A stretch of 64,000 nucleotides of DNA, taken from positions 92,064-156,063 of the forward strand of contig NZ_JBILJW010000006.1 in assembly GCF_044377035.1 (NCBI RefSeq), read 5' to 3'. The DNA is from Silanimonas sp044377035. GTDB lineage: Bacteria; Pseudomonadota; Gammaproteobacteria; Xanthomonadales; Xanthomonadaceae. Positions 9,053 to 16,557 of the stretch are shown piece by piece. The number at the start of each line of letters is the position of its first letter. Within the stretch, counting starts at the first letter, position 1. Under the pieces are notes generated by a model. It had not been told where the DNA came from. It ran no database searches and was given only the letters and a program-made list of their open reading frames with translations. A program made the translations under genes and the position numbers.

Positions 9053-10723
9053 ATGGCCACGCCCCGCCACGATCCTTCCCGCGTCATCCGCGCCCCGCGC
9101 GGCAGCGCGCTGCGCTGCAAGAGCTGGCTCACCGAAGCGGCGCTGCGCATGCTGATGAACAACCTCGATCCGGACGTGGCCGAGGACCCGACCTCGCTGG
9201 TGGTGTACGGCGGCATCGGCCGCGCGGCCCGCGACTGGGCCAGCTTCGACACCATCGTCGAGGTGCTCGAGCGCCTCGAGGACAACCAGACCCTGCTGGT
9301 GCAGAGCGGCAAGCCCGTGGGCGTGTTTCCCACGCACCCCGATGCGCCGCGCGTGCTGCTCGCCAACTCCAACCTGGTGCCGCATTGGGCCACGTGGCAG
9401 CACTTCAACGAACTCGACGCCAAGGGCCTCGCGATGTACGGCCAGATGACGGCCGGCTCGTGGATCTACATCGGCTCGCAGGGCATCGTGCAGGGCACTT
9501 ACGAGACGTTCGCCGAGATGGGGCGCCAGCACTTCGGCGGCGACCTCACCGGCAAGTGGGTGCTCACCGCGGGTCTCGGCGGCATGGGCGGCGCGCAGCC
9601 GCTGGCCGCCACCATGGCCGGTGCCAGCATGCTGGCCATCGAGTGCCGCCAGAGCAGCATCGACATGCGCCTTCGCACGCGCTACGTCGATGAGCAGGCC
9701 ACCGATCTCGACGACGCGCTGGCACGCATCGAGCGTTACTGCGCGGAAGGCAAGGCGCGCTCCGTTGCGCTGCTCGGCAATGCCGCCGAAATCCTTCCGG
9801 AACTCGTGCGTCGCGGCGTGCGTCCGGATGCCGTGACCGACCAGACCTCGGCCCACGATCCGCTGCACGGCTACCTGCCGGCCGGCTGGACGGTGGAGCG
9901 ATGGCTCGACGAGCAGAAGCACGCGCCGGAGCGCGTCGTCGAAGCGGCCAAGCATTCGATGCGGATGCACGTCGAAGCGATGCTGCACTTCGAAGACCAG
10001 GGCATCCCGGTCTTCGACTACGGCAACAACATCCGCCAGATGGCCAAGGAAGCCGGCTGCGTTGATGCCTTCGACTTCCCGGGCTTCGTGCCGGCCTACA
10101 TCCGCCCGCTGTTCTGCCGCGGCATCGGCCCCTTCCGCTGGGTGGCGCTCTCCGGTGATCCGGAGGACATCGCCAAGACCGATGCGAAGGTGAAGGAACT
10201 GATCCCCAACGACCCGCACCTGCACCGCTGGCTCGACATGGCGAAGGAGCGCATCGCCTTCCAAGGGCTGCCGGCACGCATCTGCTGGGTGGGCCTCGGC
10301 GACCGCCACCGCCTCGCGCTCGCGTTCAACGAGATGGTGCGGAACGGTGAACTGAAGGCGCCGATCGTGATCGGCCGCGACCATCTGGATTCCGGCAGCG
10401 TGGCCAGCCCGAACCGCGAGACGGAGGCGATGCTCGACGGCTCGGACGCCGTGTCCGACTGGCCGCTGCTCAACGCGATGCTCAACGTGGCCGGCGGCGC
10501 GACCTGGGTGTCGCTGCACCACGGCGGCGGCGTGGGCATGGGCTTCTCGCAGCACAGCGGCGTGGTGATTGTGGCTGATGGCACGGAAGCTGCCGAAAAG
10601 CGCCTCGGTCGCGTGCTTTGGAACGACCCCGGCACGGGTGTCATGCGCCATGCCGACGCGGGCTATGACATCGCCAAGGCCTGCGCGAAGGAAAAGGGCC
10701 TCGACCTGCCGATGCTGGGTTGA
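9053..10723 (+). CDS. hutU: Urocanate hydratase (urocanase)
   Basis: NAD+-dependent hydration of urocanate to imidazolonepropionate, feeding HutI. The 556-aa length is exactly that typical of bacterial urocanases. The start region RVIRAPRGSALRCKSWLTEAALRMLMNNLDP, YGGIGRAARDW, VLTAGLGGMGGAQPLA, DQTSAHDPLHGYLP, YGNNIRQMAKEAG and the C-terminal HHGGGVGMGFSQHSG are all family signatures. ATG 9053 is preferred to the TTG at 9029 because it matches the family start. It is monocistronic, separated from hutI/hutF by the Mrp operon. A -10 motif lies at 9016-9021 and a GC hairpin follows the stop. Confidence 0.96.
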   Translation: MATPRHDPSRVIRAPRGSALRCKSWLTEAALRMLMNNLDPDVAEDPTSLVVYGGIGRAARDWASFDTIVEVLERLEDNQTLLVQSGKPVGVFPTHPDAPRVLLANSNLVPHWATWQHFNELDAKGLAMYGQMTAGSWIYIGSQGIVQGTYETFAEMGRQHFGGDLTGKWVLTAGLGGMGGAQPLAATMAGASMLAIECRQSSIDMRLRTRYVDEQATDLDDALARIERYCAEGKARSVALLGNAAEILPELVRRGVRPDAVTDQTSAHDPLHGYLPAGWTVERWLDEQKHAPERVVEAAKHSMRMHVEAMLHFEDQGIPVFDYGNNIRQMAKEAGCVDAFDFPGFVPAYIRPLFCRGIGPFRWVALSGDPEDIAKTDAKVKELIPNDPHLHRWLDMAKERIAFQGLPARICWVGLGDRHRLALAFNEMVRNGELKAPIVIGRDHLDSGSVASPNRETEAMLDGSDAVSDWPLLNAMLNVAGGATWVSLHHGGGVGMGFSQHSGVVIVADGTEAAEKRLGRVLWNDPGTGVMRHADAGYDIAKACAKEKGLDLPMLG

Positions 10724-10731
10724 GGGCCCCG

Positions 10732-10753
10732 GCCCGCCGCGTTCGCGGCGGGC
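10732..10753. terminator. Bidirectional hairpin between hutU and the response regulator
   Basis: A perfect 9-bp stem GCCCGCCGC/GCGGCGGGC with a 4-nt GTTC loop, between two convergent genes. There is no T-run on either side, so termination is plausible but not proven. Confidence 0.5.
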
Positions 10754-10763
10754 GGCAGCGGGC

Positions 10764-11309
10764 TCAGGCGCCGCGCTTCGGCGCGGCTTCGCCGTCGAGC
10801 AGCTTCTCGACGCGGGCGAACACTTCGAAGCGCGAGAAGGGCTTCTTCATGAAGTCGTCGGCGCCGATGCGCTGGGCGTAGAACTGCTCGGTCGCCTGTT
10901 CGTTGCCGGACATCATGATCACCGGGATGTCCTTGCTGATCGGGTCGCGGCGGATGCGGCGCAGGGCCTCGAAGCCGTTGATGCCCGGGAGAACGATGTC
11001 GAGGAAGATGATCTCGGGCGGATTCGCTGCGATCTTGGCGAGGCCGCCCTCGGCGTCGCCGGCCGTATCGAGCTGGTAGCGATTCTGCAGCAGCATGCGT
11101 GCCAACGCGGCCGTGACGGTGGCGGAGTCGTCGATGATCAGGGCGCGGGTGCCCTCACGCGCGTTGCGGCGGTCGTGCAACCGGCGCTCGATACCGTTGG
11201 GCACGGCGCGGGTTTCGTTTTCGAGCTCGGAGCGATTGACGGCGTCTTCTGGGTTGCCCGTCGGCGTGGACTGGGCGAGGAAGCGCTTGAGGCGGTCGAT
11301 CAGGCTCAC
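10764..11309 (-). CDS. Response regulator (CheY-like receiver, PilG/PilH type)
   Basis: A 181-aa protein with about 55 N-terminal residues followed by one receiver domain and no output domain. The phosphoacceptor is D104 in IIFLDIVLPG, the acidic pair D60/D61 is in LIIDDS, and the conserved lysine is in FMKKPF (about residue 156). The receiver sequence resembles the single-domain PilG/PilH regulators of twitching motility, but the N-terminal extension differs. GTG 11309 is chosen because GGAG lies just upstream and family-like sequence begins there. It is convergent with hutU. Partner kinase is not in the window, so function is inferred. Confidence 0.8.
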   Translation of the reverse strand: MSLIDRLKRFLAQSTPTGNPEDAVNRSELENETRAVPNGIERRLHDRRNAREGTRALIIDDSATVTAALARMLLQNRYQLDTAGDAEGGLAKIAANPPEIIFLDIVLPGINGFEALRRIRRDPISKDIPVIMMSGNEQATEQFYAQRIGADDFMKKPFSRFEVFARVEKLLDGEAAPKRGA

Positions 11310-11398
11310 TGGGGGCTCCGCAAGATGACGACAGCAGGCTCGCACATGCGGTCGTCGGGGTGAAGCGGTCCGGGGTAGGAAAACACCCCGGCGGAGCG

Positions 11399-12097
11399 TC
11401 AGCGCTTGGCCTTCTTCGCGGCCTTCTTCGCCGGAGCCGCCTTCTTGGTGGGGGCCGCCTTCTTGACCGGAGCTGCCTTCTTGGCCGGAGCCGCCTTCTT
11501 GGCCGGAGCCGCCTTCTTGGCCGGAGCCGCCTTCTTGGCCGGAGCCGCCTTCTTGGCCGGAGCCGCCTTCTTGGCGGGGGCCGCCTTCTTGGCCGGGGCC
11601 GCCTTCTTGACCAGAGCCGCCTTCTTCGCGGCCGGGGCCCCGAGGTAGGCGAGGACCTCGTCGGAATGGCCGTCCGGGCTCACTTTCGGCCACACCTTCT
11701 CGATGCGACCGCTGGCGTCGACGACGACGGTCGCGCGGGCCACACCCATGTAGGTCTTGCCGTACATGCTCTTCTGCACCCACACGCCGATCGCCTTGAG
11801 CAGCGTCAGCTCGGGATCCGCGAGCAGCGGGAAGTTCAGCTGGTACTTGGCGGCGAACTTCTGGTGCGAGGCATCGTTGTCGGCGGACACGCCGAACACC
11901 GGCACCTTGATGCCGGTGAAGCGGGGGAGGTTGTCGCGGAAACCGCAGGCTTCCGTGGTGCAGCCCGGCGTGTCGTCCTTGGGATAGAAAAAGAGCACGA
12001 AGCGCTGGCCGCGCAGGCTTTCGGCGCTGACCAGTCGGCCGTCACTGGCCTTGAGCGAGAAGTCCGGGATCGAAGCACCAACGTCCAGCATGGTCAC
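11399..12097 (-). CDS. bcp: Peroxiredoxin (Bcp/PrxQ type) with a KKAAPA-repeat tail
   Basis: Thiol peroxidase reducing hydroperoxides. Residues 1-154 form a standard Bcp domain: FYPKDDTPGCTTEACGFRD carries the peroxidatic C46 and a resolving-type C51, followed by VFGVSADNDASHQKF and FPLLADPELTLLKA. Residues from about 156 to 232 consist almost only of Lys, Ala and Pro in a KKAAPA hexapeptide repeat, like the tails of histone H1-like or AlgP-like bacterial DNA-binding proteins. Ordinary Bcp is about 155-160 aa, so the tail is an extension. ATG 12097 or ATG 12091 could start it. The catalytic part is secure; the tail's role is unknown. Confidence 0.9.
   Translation of the reverse strand: MTMLDVGASIPDFSLKASDGRLVSAESLRGQRFVLFFYPKDDTPGCTTEACGFRDNLPRFTGIKVPVFGVSADNDASHQKFAAKYQLNFPLLADPELTLLKAIGVWVQKSMYGKTYMGVARATVVVDASGRIEKVWPKVSPDGHSDEVLAYLGAPAAKKAALVKKAAPAKKAAPAKKAAPAKKAAPAKKAAPAKKAAPAKKAAPAKKAAPVKKAAPTKKAAPAKKAAKKAKR
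11406..11630 (-). repeat. Tandem 18-bp coding repeat in the peroxiredoxin tail
   Basis: Near-identical 18-bp units (plus strand GCCTTCTTGGCCGGAGCC) encode the KKAAPA hexapeptide. The central copies are almost base-identical, while the edge copies have diverged, as expected for a repeat that expands and contracts by slippage. Copy number may vary between strains, and short-read assemblies may misjudge it. Confidence 0.9.
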
Positions 12098-12162
12098 ACC
12101 CTCGGGAGCGGAAACGACTCCCGATTATGCCTTGTCACGCGCCATTCAGGCACCCGTCCGGG

Positions 12163-13077
12163 TCAGCGGGCCGCGGCCTCGCGCACCGGGATGGGCACGT
12201 TGCACAGGTCGATGTGGCCGGCCTTGCGCAGGTACCAGGCGTCAGCGCGGTTCCGCCGGGCTTCCACCAGGGCTTCGAAGCTCGCGCTGCCGGTCTCCAT
12301 CACCTGTAGGCGTGGGCGCTGTGCTTCGGGCAGGGCCGAGGCGAGGGCGATCCGGCGGATCGGGGTGCGCAGCGCGGGTTGGGTATAGAACCCGCCCGGC
12401 GCGAGGCTGCGCGGAATGGCGGACAGCCTGTGCATGCCGTCGAGCACGCGGCCCACGCTGGTGATGTTGAGGTCGAGCTGGCGCGGTGCCTGCCCGGTGA
12501 CGACGTAGAGCTCGGTACCGTTGCTCGAATCCGGCGCGTTGCCGCGGCCGGCGCCGACGGTGGCATAGCAGTGCGCCAGCCACTGCGTGCCCGCCTGCGG
12601 ATCGCGGCCCACCGGGAAGCCGGCGCTGAAGCCGACCTGGGGCGCCCAGCCGTCCACGTCAGGCAGGCGGGTGAAGGCCAGACCGTCGCGGATGCGGGTG
12701 CTGAACTCGGCGGGCAGCGCGGCCTTCGCCGCGCCCAGCGGCTTCGCCTTGGCCGGGTCCTCGCCGTTGGCATCGCCCCACTGCACCACGAAGTTGTCCT
12801 GCGAGCGGTTGATCGTCAGGCCGTCGAAGTAGCCCTCGCGCGCCAGCGTGCGCAGGTTCGCGACGTGCTCGGGCGCGTGTTCGGGCGAGAGCTCGATGAC
12901 GACCGGGCCGGTCTCGAGCGTCATGACCAGCAGGTTGTCAGGATCGGGCGTGCGCCAGTGGTCCGACGGCGCCGCGGCGATGATCTCGTCCATGGTGCGC
13001 GGCGGTGCCGCGGGCGTGGCGGCCGTTGCCGACGAGGCCAGGGCGAGAAAAACGAGGACAGCGGTGGGATGGCGCAT
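12163..13077 (-). CDS. Secreted peptidylprolyl isomerase, cyclophilin family
   Basis: A 304-aa protein with an N-terminal signal peptide (MRHPTAVLVFLALASSATA) and then a cyclophilin-like domain. TLETGPVVIELSPEHAPEHVANLRTLAREGYFDGLTINR and FVVQWGD match the beginning of the PpiA fold. It is longer than classical PpiA (about 190 aa), with inserts such as a DSSNGTELYVV stretch and a C-terminal extension of about 70 residues. Likely a periplasmic folding catalyst. ATG 13077 is chosen at the signal peptide; an upstream in-frame ATG at 13116 adds non-signal sequence. It follows srkA on the same strand after a 52-bp gap. Confidence 0.85.
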   Translation of the reverse strand: MRHPTAVLVFLALASSATAATPAAPPRTMDEIIAAAPSDHWRTPDPDNLLVMTLETGPVVIELSPEHAPEHVANLRTLAREGYFDGLTINRSQDNFVVQWGDANGEDPAKAKPLGAAKAALPAEFSTRIRDGLAFTRLPDVDGWAPQVGFSAGFPVGRDPQAGTQWLAHCYATVGAGRGNAPDSSNGTELYVVTGQAPRQLDLNITSVGRVLDGMHRLSAIPRSLAPGGFYTQPALRTPIRRIALASALPEAQRPRLQVMETGSASFEALVEARRNRADAWYLRKAGHIDLCNVPIPVREAAAR

Positions 13078-13129
13078 GGTGGGCTCGTCGACGGGGACGC
13101 GCCGATTGGGCCGCACTCCGCCGCCGGGT

Positions 13130-14098
13130 TCAAGCCTCGCGCAAGATCGAAAGCTGTTCGCGCCACTCGGCGAGCACGCGTTCCCAGTGCGTGCGGTCGG
13201 CGAACTGCGGGAAGGCGACGGGAAAGGCCGGGTCCTCCCAACGCCGCGCGATCCAGGCGTGGAAATGCACGATGCGCAGCGCGCGCAGCGCCTCGACCAG
13301 CGCCAGTTCGCCGCGATCGAACTCGCAGAAGCGCTCGTAGCCCACCATCAGGTCGGTGAGCTGGGTTTCGCGTCGGCGCGGTTCTGCATCGAGCAGCATC
13401 CACAGGTCCTGCACCGCGGGCCCGGTGCGGGCGTCGTCGAAATCCACGAGGTGCGGGCGGTCGTCGCGCCAGAGCACGTTGCCCGGGTGCAGGTCGCCGT
13501 GCAGGCGCCGCTGGATGGCACCCTCGGATTCGGCGAAGCGTTCCTCCACCGCTTCGAGCAGGGCGCTGCCCACGTCCTCGAAGCTGTCGTGCAGCGCGGG
13601 TTCGATCCACGAGCCATCGAGCAGGGTGTCCAGCGAGGCCCAGCCGAGGGTGTCGATGGCGAGCGCCTCGCGGTGGCGGAACGGCGTGCGCGCTCCGACG
13701 GCGTGCAGGCGGCCGAGCGTTTCGCCCAAGGCCAGACGCACGTCCGCGCGGTCCATCTCCGGTGCGTGGCCGCCCTGCAGCGGGAACAGGGCGAAGCGCA
13801 GCGTGCCGTGGGCGTGCAGCGTCTCGCCGGCGAAGTCCAGGGGTGGCACCACCGACAGGCCCTCGTCGTGCAACTCGCGCACGAACGCATGCTCCTCGCG
13901 GATCTGCGCGTCGCTCCAGCGCGCCGGGCGGTAGAACTTCGCGATGACCGGCGCCGAATCCTCGAGGCCGACGCGCAGCACGCGGTTCTCGTAGCTGTTC
14001 AGCGCGAGCACCCGGCCATCGGCCTGCAGGCCCAGCGATTCGACGGCGTCGATCACCGCTTCCGGTGTCAGCGTCCGGAAGTCGGCGGTGCCGGTCAC
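13130..14098 (-). CDS. srkA: Stress response kinase A (YihE/RdoA-like)
   Basis: A cytoplasmic Ser/Thr protein kinase-like protein of 322 aa with the APH/choline kinase fold. N-terminal LNSYENRVLRVGLED and VIAKFYRPARWSDAQIREEH are characteristic of SrkA, RLHGDLHPGNVLW is the catalytic loop, and LVDFDDARTGPAVQDLWMLL is the metal-binding DFD region. In Escherichia coli, SrkA protects against stress-induced death in the Cpx pathway. It starts within the end of the upstream methyltransferase gene (ATG 14098 overlaps its TGA), so the two are translationally coupled. Confidence 0.9.
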   Translation of the reverse strand: MTGTADFRTLTPEAVIDAVESLGLQADGRVLALNSYENRVLRVGLEDSAPVIAKFYRPARWSDAQIREEHAFVRELHDEGLSVVPPLDFAGETLHAHGTLRFALFPLQGGHAPEMDRADVRLALGETLGRLHAVGARTPFRHREALAIDTLGWASLDTLLDGSWIEPALHDSFEDVGSALLEAVEERFAESEGAIQRRLHGDLHPGNVLWRDDRPHLVDFDDARTGPAVQDLWMLLDAEPRRRETQLTDLMVGYERFCEFDRGELALVEALRALRIVHFHAWIARRWEDPAFPVAFPQFADRTHWERVLAEWREQLSILREA

Positions 14099-14700
14099 GC
14101 GCGCTCCAGCGCCGTGGCTTGACCGGCCAAGGCCGGCGACAGCCAGCAGTGCTGACCGAGGAAGGTGAATCCCACGCGTTGCAGCGAACGGCGATAGGCC
14201 TTGGCCGGGCGGGCGATGAAGGCGTCGAAGTCGCCCTGCACATCGTCGCCGGCGGTGTCATCGGCGGTGTACGTCTCGATGAAGGCGACGCCGCCGCAGA
14301 GCTCGGCGAGGCCGGGCAGGCCGGCCTTCAGCTCGCCGTCGGGCACGTAGTGCAGCACGTCGGCGCAGACCAGCAAATCGACGGGCGGGCAGGGACGCAG
14401 CGCGGCGAGGTCACCGAAGCGTGCCCAATGCAGGTTGCGCGTGCGACCGAAGCGCCGCACCGCGTATTCGCTGCCGTCGAGGCCGAGGTACTGCAGCCCC
14501 GGGCGCATCGCCAGCAGCGGCGCACGCCAATGGCCTTCGCCGCAGCCCACGTCGAGCACCGTGCGCACGCGCCGTCCGAGGAAAACTTCAGCCGAAGCCA
14601 CGGCCAGCGCGACGGTGCGCTCGAGCTGCGAGCGCGAGGCCTTGCTGCCATCGGCCTGGCGATACCAGCGGTCGAAATAGGCGCGGTCGTAGGTCTTCAA
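14095..14700 (-). CDS. Class I SAM-dependent methyltransferase
   Basis: A 201-aa protein beginning LKTYDRAYFDRWYR. It has SAM-binding motif I VLDVGCGEGHW, followed by YLGLDGSEYAVRRF and the motif IV-like LLVCADVLHYVPDGEL. The substrate is not evident; small-molecule or tRNA/lipid substrates are possible. The frame is open up to ATG 14760. The TTG at 14700 is preferred because GGAG lies 8 nt upstream and a -10-like TACACT with GC discriminator (14728-14733) falls between the two candidates. It is coupled to srkA by a 4-nt overlap. Confidence 0.75.
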   Translation of the reverse strand: MKTYDRAYFDRWYRQADGSKASRSQLERTVALAVASAEVFLGRRVRTVLDVGCGEGHWRAPLLAMRPGLQYLGLDGSEYAVRRFGRTRNLHWARFGDLAALRPCPPVDLLVCADVLHYVPDGELKAGLPGLAELCGGVAFIETYTADDTAGDDVQGDFDAFIARPAKAYRRSLQRVGFTFLGQHCWLSPALAGQATALERA

Positions 14701-14727
14701 GGGGCGCTCCCTGCGCGGCGGGCCGGC

Positions 14728-14733
14728 AGTGTA
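14728..14733 (-). promoter_or_regulatory. Probable -10 for the methyltransferase-srkA unit
   Basis: On the minus strand TACACT is followed by GCCGGCCC, matching the window's common TAnnnT plus GC-discriminator pattern. It supports the internal TTG start at 14700, giving a leader of about 20 nt. Confidence 0.5.
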
Positions 14734-14757
14734 GGGCAGGGTGACTACCGGCACATC

Positions 14758-14780
14758 CACTAGAGCGGAGTTGGCACTAG
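14758..14780. promoter_or_regulatory. Direct repeat upstream of the PadR gene (candidate operator)
   Basis: CACTAG occurs at 14758-14763 and again at 14775-14780 (17-nt period); the second copy lies in the palindrome CACTAGTG. The site sits 30-50 nt before the padR ATG, where autoregulation of PadR proteins normally acts. Operator function is inference. Confidence 0.35.
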
Positions 14781-14809
14781 TGTGGCCTCAACAGTACTGA
14801 GGAGGGGCC

Positions 14810-15175
14810 ATGACCGACCTCGACGCCCAACGCCGCAAGTTCGACAAGGAGCTCGCCACCGGCACGGTGGCCCTCGTGCTGCTGGCCATCCTTGGTCGCG
14901 ACGGCGAGCCGATGTACGGCTACCAGATCGCCAAGCGCTTCGAGCAGGCCGACGAGGCCGCCCTGGCGGGCAAGCAGAGCACGCTCTACCCGGTGCTCCG
15001 CAACCTCGCCGCCGCCGGCCTGCTGGACAGCTGGATCGAGCCATCCGACGCCGGCCCGCCGCGCCGGTACTACCGCATCACCGCCAACGGCCGCCTGGTG
15101 CTCGACCAGTGGGTGGCGAGTTGGCGCAGCACCCGCCAGATGGTGGACCGCGTTCTTGAAGGGGAAGAGCAATGA
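14810..15175 (+). CDS. PadR-family transcriptional regulator
   Basis: A 121-aa winged-helix protein. PMYGYQIAKRFEQ, GKQSTLYPVLRNLAAAGLLDSW and RRYYRITANGRLVLDQW are the classic PadR helix-turn-helix and wing sequence, followed by a dimerisation helix. GAGGAGGGGCC immediately precedes ATG 14810, a strong Shine-Dalgarno. Its stop overlaps the start of the membrane protein gene (ATGA). PadR plus DUF1700-type membrane protein is a recurring bacterial pair in which the membrane protein is taken to be the partner or target. The ligand is unknown. Confidence 0.9.
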   Translation: MTDLDAQRRKFDKELATGTVALVLLAILGRDGEPMYGYQIAKRFEQADEAALAGKQSTLYPVLRNLAAAGLLDSWIEPSDAGPPRRYYRITANGRLVLDQWVASWRSTRQMVDRVLEGEEQ

Positions 15176-16071
15176 GCCTGCCGACCACGATCAACCAGTA
15201 CCTCGACCAGCTGCGAAGCGAACTGTCCGCCGCCGACCCGGCGCTGCTGCAGGACGCGCTCTACGATGCCGAGGAATACCTCCGTTCCGAACTCGCGGCG
15301 CACCCGCGCGAAGGGGAGGAGGCGCTCATCGCGCGCATCGCCTCCACCTACGGCCGGCCTGCCGAAGTCGCGGACATCTACCGCGACACGGAAGTCACCG
15401 TGAGCCGCGCGCTGCGTCCGCCGCCGCCGAAGCCGCGCGAGTCCTCGCTCGGCCGCTTCTTTGGCGTGGTGTCCGACCCGCGCGCCTACGCGGCCCTGCT
15501 GTACATGCTGCTGTCGGTGCTCACCGGCGTCTTCTACTTCACCTGGGCGTCCGCGGGACTGGCGCTGTCGCTGGGCCTCTCGCTGACGATCATCGGCGTG
15601 GCCTTCTTCATCCTGTTCATGGCGACAGTGCGCGTGCTCTCCCTGGTGGAAGGCCGCATCGTCGAGGTGATGCTCGGCGAGCGCATGCCGCGTCGCCCGG
15701 CCTACCCGGCGCCGTCGAACGGCATCCTCGAGCGCATCGGCCAACTGTTCACCGACCCGCGCACCTGGGGCACGCTGATCTACCAGGTGCTGATGTTGCC
15801 GCTCGGCATCATCTACTTCACTTTGGCCGCGGTGCTGCTGGCCATCGGTGTGACCTTGGCTGGCACGCCGCTGCTTGCGCTGCTGAGTGCCGGGACGATC
15901 ATGATCGGGCCCTTCACCGGCGATGAGCTCGGCGCGTTGTCGATCCCGGTGTTCGCGGTGACGTCGGCCTTCGGCATCCTGCTGCTGTTCGTCACCCTGC
16001 ATTTGGCCCGCGGCGTGGCCCACGTGCACGGTGCGATCGCCAAGCACCTGCTGGTGAAGTGGGGCGAGTGA
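15172..16071 (+). CDS. DUF1700-like membrane protein with two repeated sensor-type membrane modules
   Basis: A 299-aa protein. Residues 1-75 form a soluble helical HAAS/DUF1700-like module (INQYLDQLRSEL, DALYDAEEYLRSEL, YGRPAEVADIYRD). After a Pro-rich linker, two similar membrane blocks follow: SDPRAYAALLYMLLSVLTGVFYFT and TDPRTWGTLIYQVLMLPLGIIYFT show internal duplication, each with further helices. The C-terminal blocks resemble the putative-sensor membrane domain found in two-component kinases, here without a kinase. It is translationally coupled to padR. Function is unknown; a membrane-stress or envelope role is guessed from context only. Confidence 0.8.
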   Translation: MSLPTTINQYLDQLRSELSAADPALLQDALYDAEEYLRSELAAHPREGEEALIARIASTYGRPAEVADIYRDTEVTVSRALRPPPPKPRESSLGRFFGVVSDPRAYAALLYMLLSVLTGVFYFTWASAGLALSLGLSLTIIGVAFFILFMATVRVLSLVEGRIVEVMLGERMPRRPAYPAPSNGILERIGQLFTDPRTWGTLIYQVLMLPLGIIYFTLAAVLLAIGVTLAGTPLLALLSAGTIMIGPFTGDELGALSIPVFAVTSAFGILLLFVTLHLARGVAHVHGAIAKHLLVKWGE

Positions 16072-16095
16072 ACCGCGCCCCGCGACATCCGGAGC

Positions 16096-16488
16096 TCAGG
16101 CCGCCAGCAGCGCCTTCGCGATGCCCCAGCCGCCCTGCACCAGCAGGGCGCTGAGGGCGAGGAGGGTGATCACGAAGCCCGCGCCACGCCGCTGCGCATC
16201 GCGGGCGTACATCACGGCGTAAAGCACGCGACCCACCAGCCAGAGCGCACCGAAGCCGGCCGCCCAGGCCGGGTCGCCGTAAGCGCCGGCAAGCCACAGC
16301 GCCGGCAGGAACATCACGCTGGCCTCCAGCGTGTTCATCTGCACGCGGAACACGCGTTCGAAATCGGGATGGCCGGTCGTGGCCGGTGCCTTCACCCCAT
16401 GGCGCCCACGGGCCATGCCGACGGCGAACATGCAGGCGCTCATCAGCAGGACGGTGAGCAGCGAAACAAGGGCGATCCAAGGCGACAT
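16096..16488 (-). CDS. MAPEG-family membrane protein
   Basis: A 130-aa protein with four predicted helices. HPDFERVFRVQMNTLEASVMFLPALWLAG is the family hallmark (R, N and E motif), as in microsomal glutathione S-transferase-like proteins. Bacterial members are mostly uncharacterised and could conjugate glutathione to hydrophobic electrophiles. ATG 16488 is preferred over the upstream 16512 because GGAG lies just before it. It is convergent with the membrane protein gene at 15,172. Confidence 0.85.
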   Translation of the reverse strand: MSPWIALVSLLTVLLMSACMFAVGMARGRHGVKAPATTGHPDFERVFRVQMNTLEASVMFLPALWLAGAYGDPAWAAGFGALWLVGRVLYAVMYARDAQRRGAGFVITLLALSALLVQGGWGIAKALLAA

Positions 16489-16524
16489 GGCCGGCTCCGG
16501 TAGGGACGCCACAGCCTACGCGAG

Positions 16525-16530
16525 CTAGAG
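16525..16530 (+). promoter_or_regulatory. Probable -10 for the UMF1 transporter gene
   Basis: TAGAGT with a TCGCGCC discriminator, 27 nt before ATG 16558; same motif class as the other -10 calls. No clear -35. Confidence 0.4.
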
Positions 16531-16557
16531 TGTCGCGCCCCTTCCGAGTGATGCCCG

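Noticed and set aside
9038..10651. A 537-aa minus-strand frame opposite hutU
   Set aside because: Shadow of urocanase; His/Val/Gly-rich sequence with no domain.
11406..11630. Tandem repeat considered as a CRISPR array
   Set aside because: Units are contiguous 18-bp coding repeats in frame with the peroxiredoxin, without spacers.
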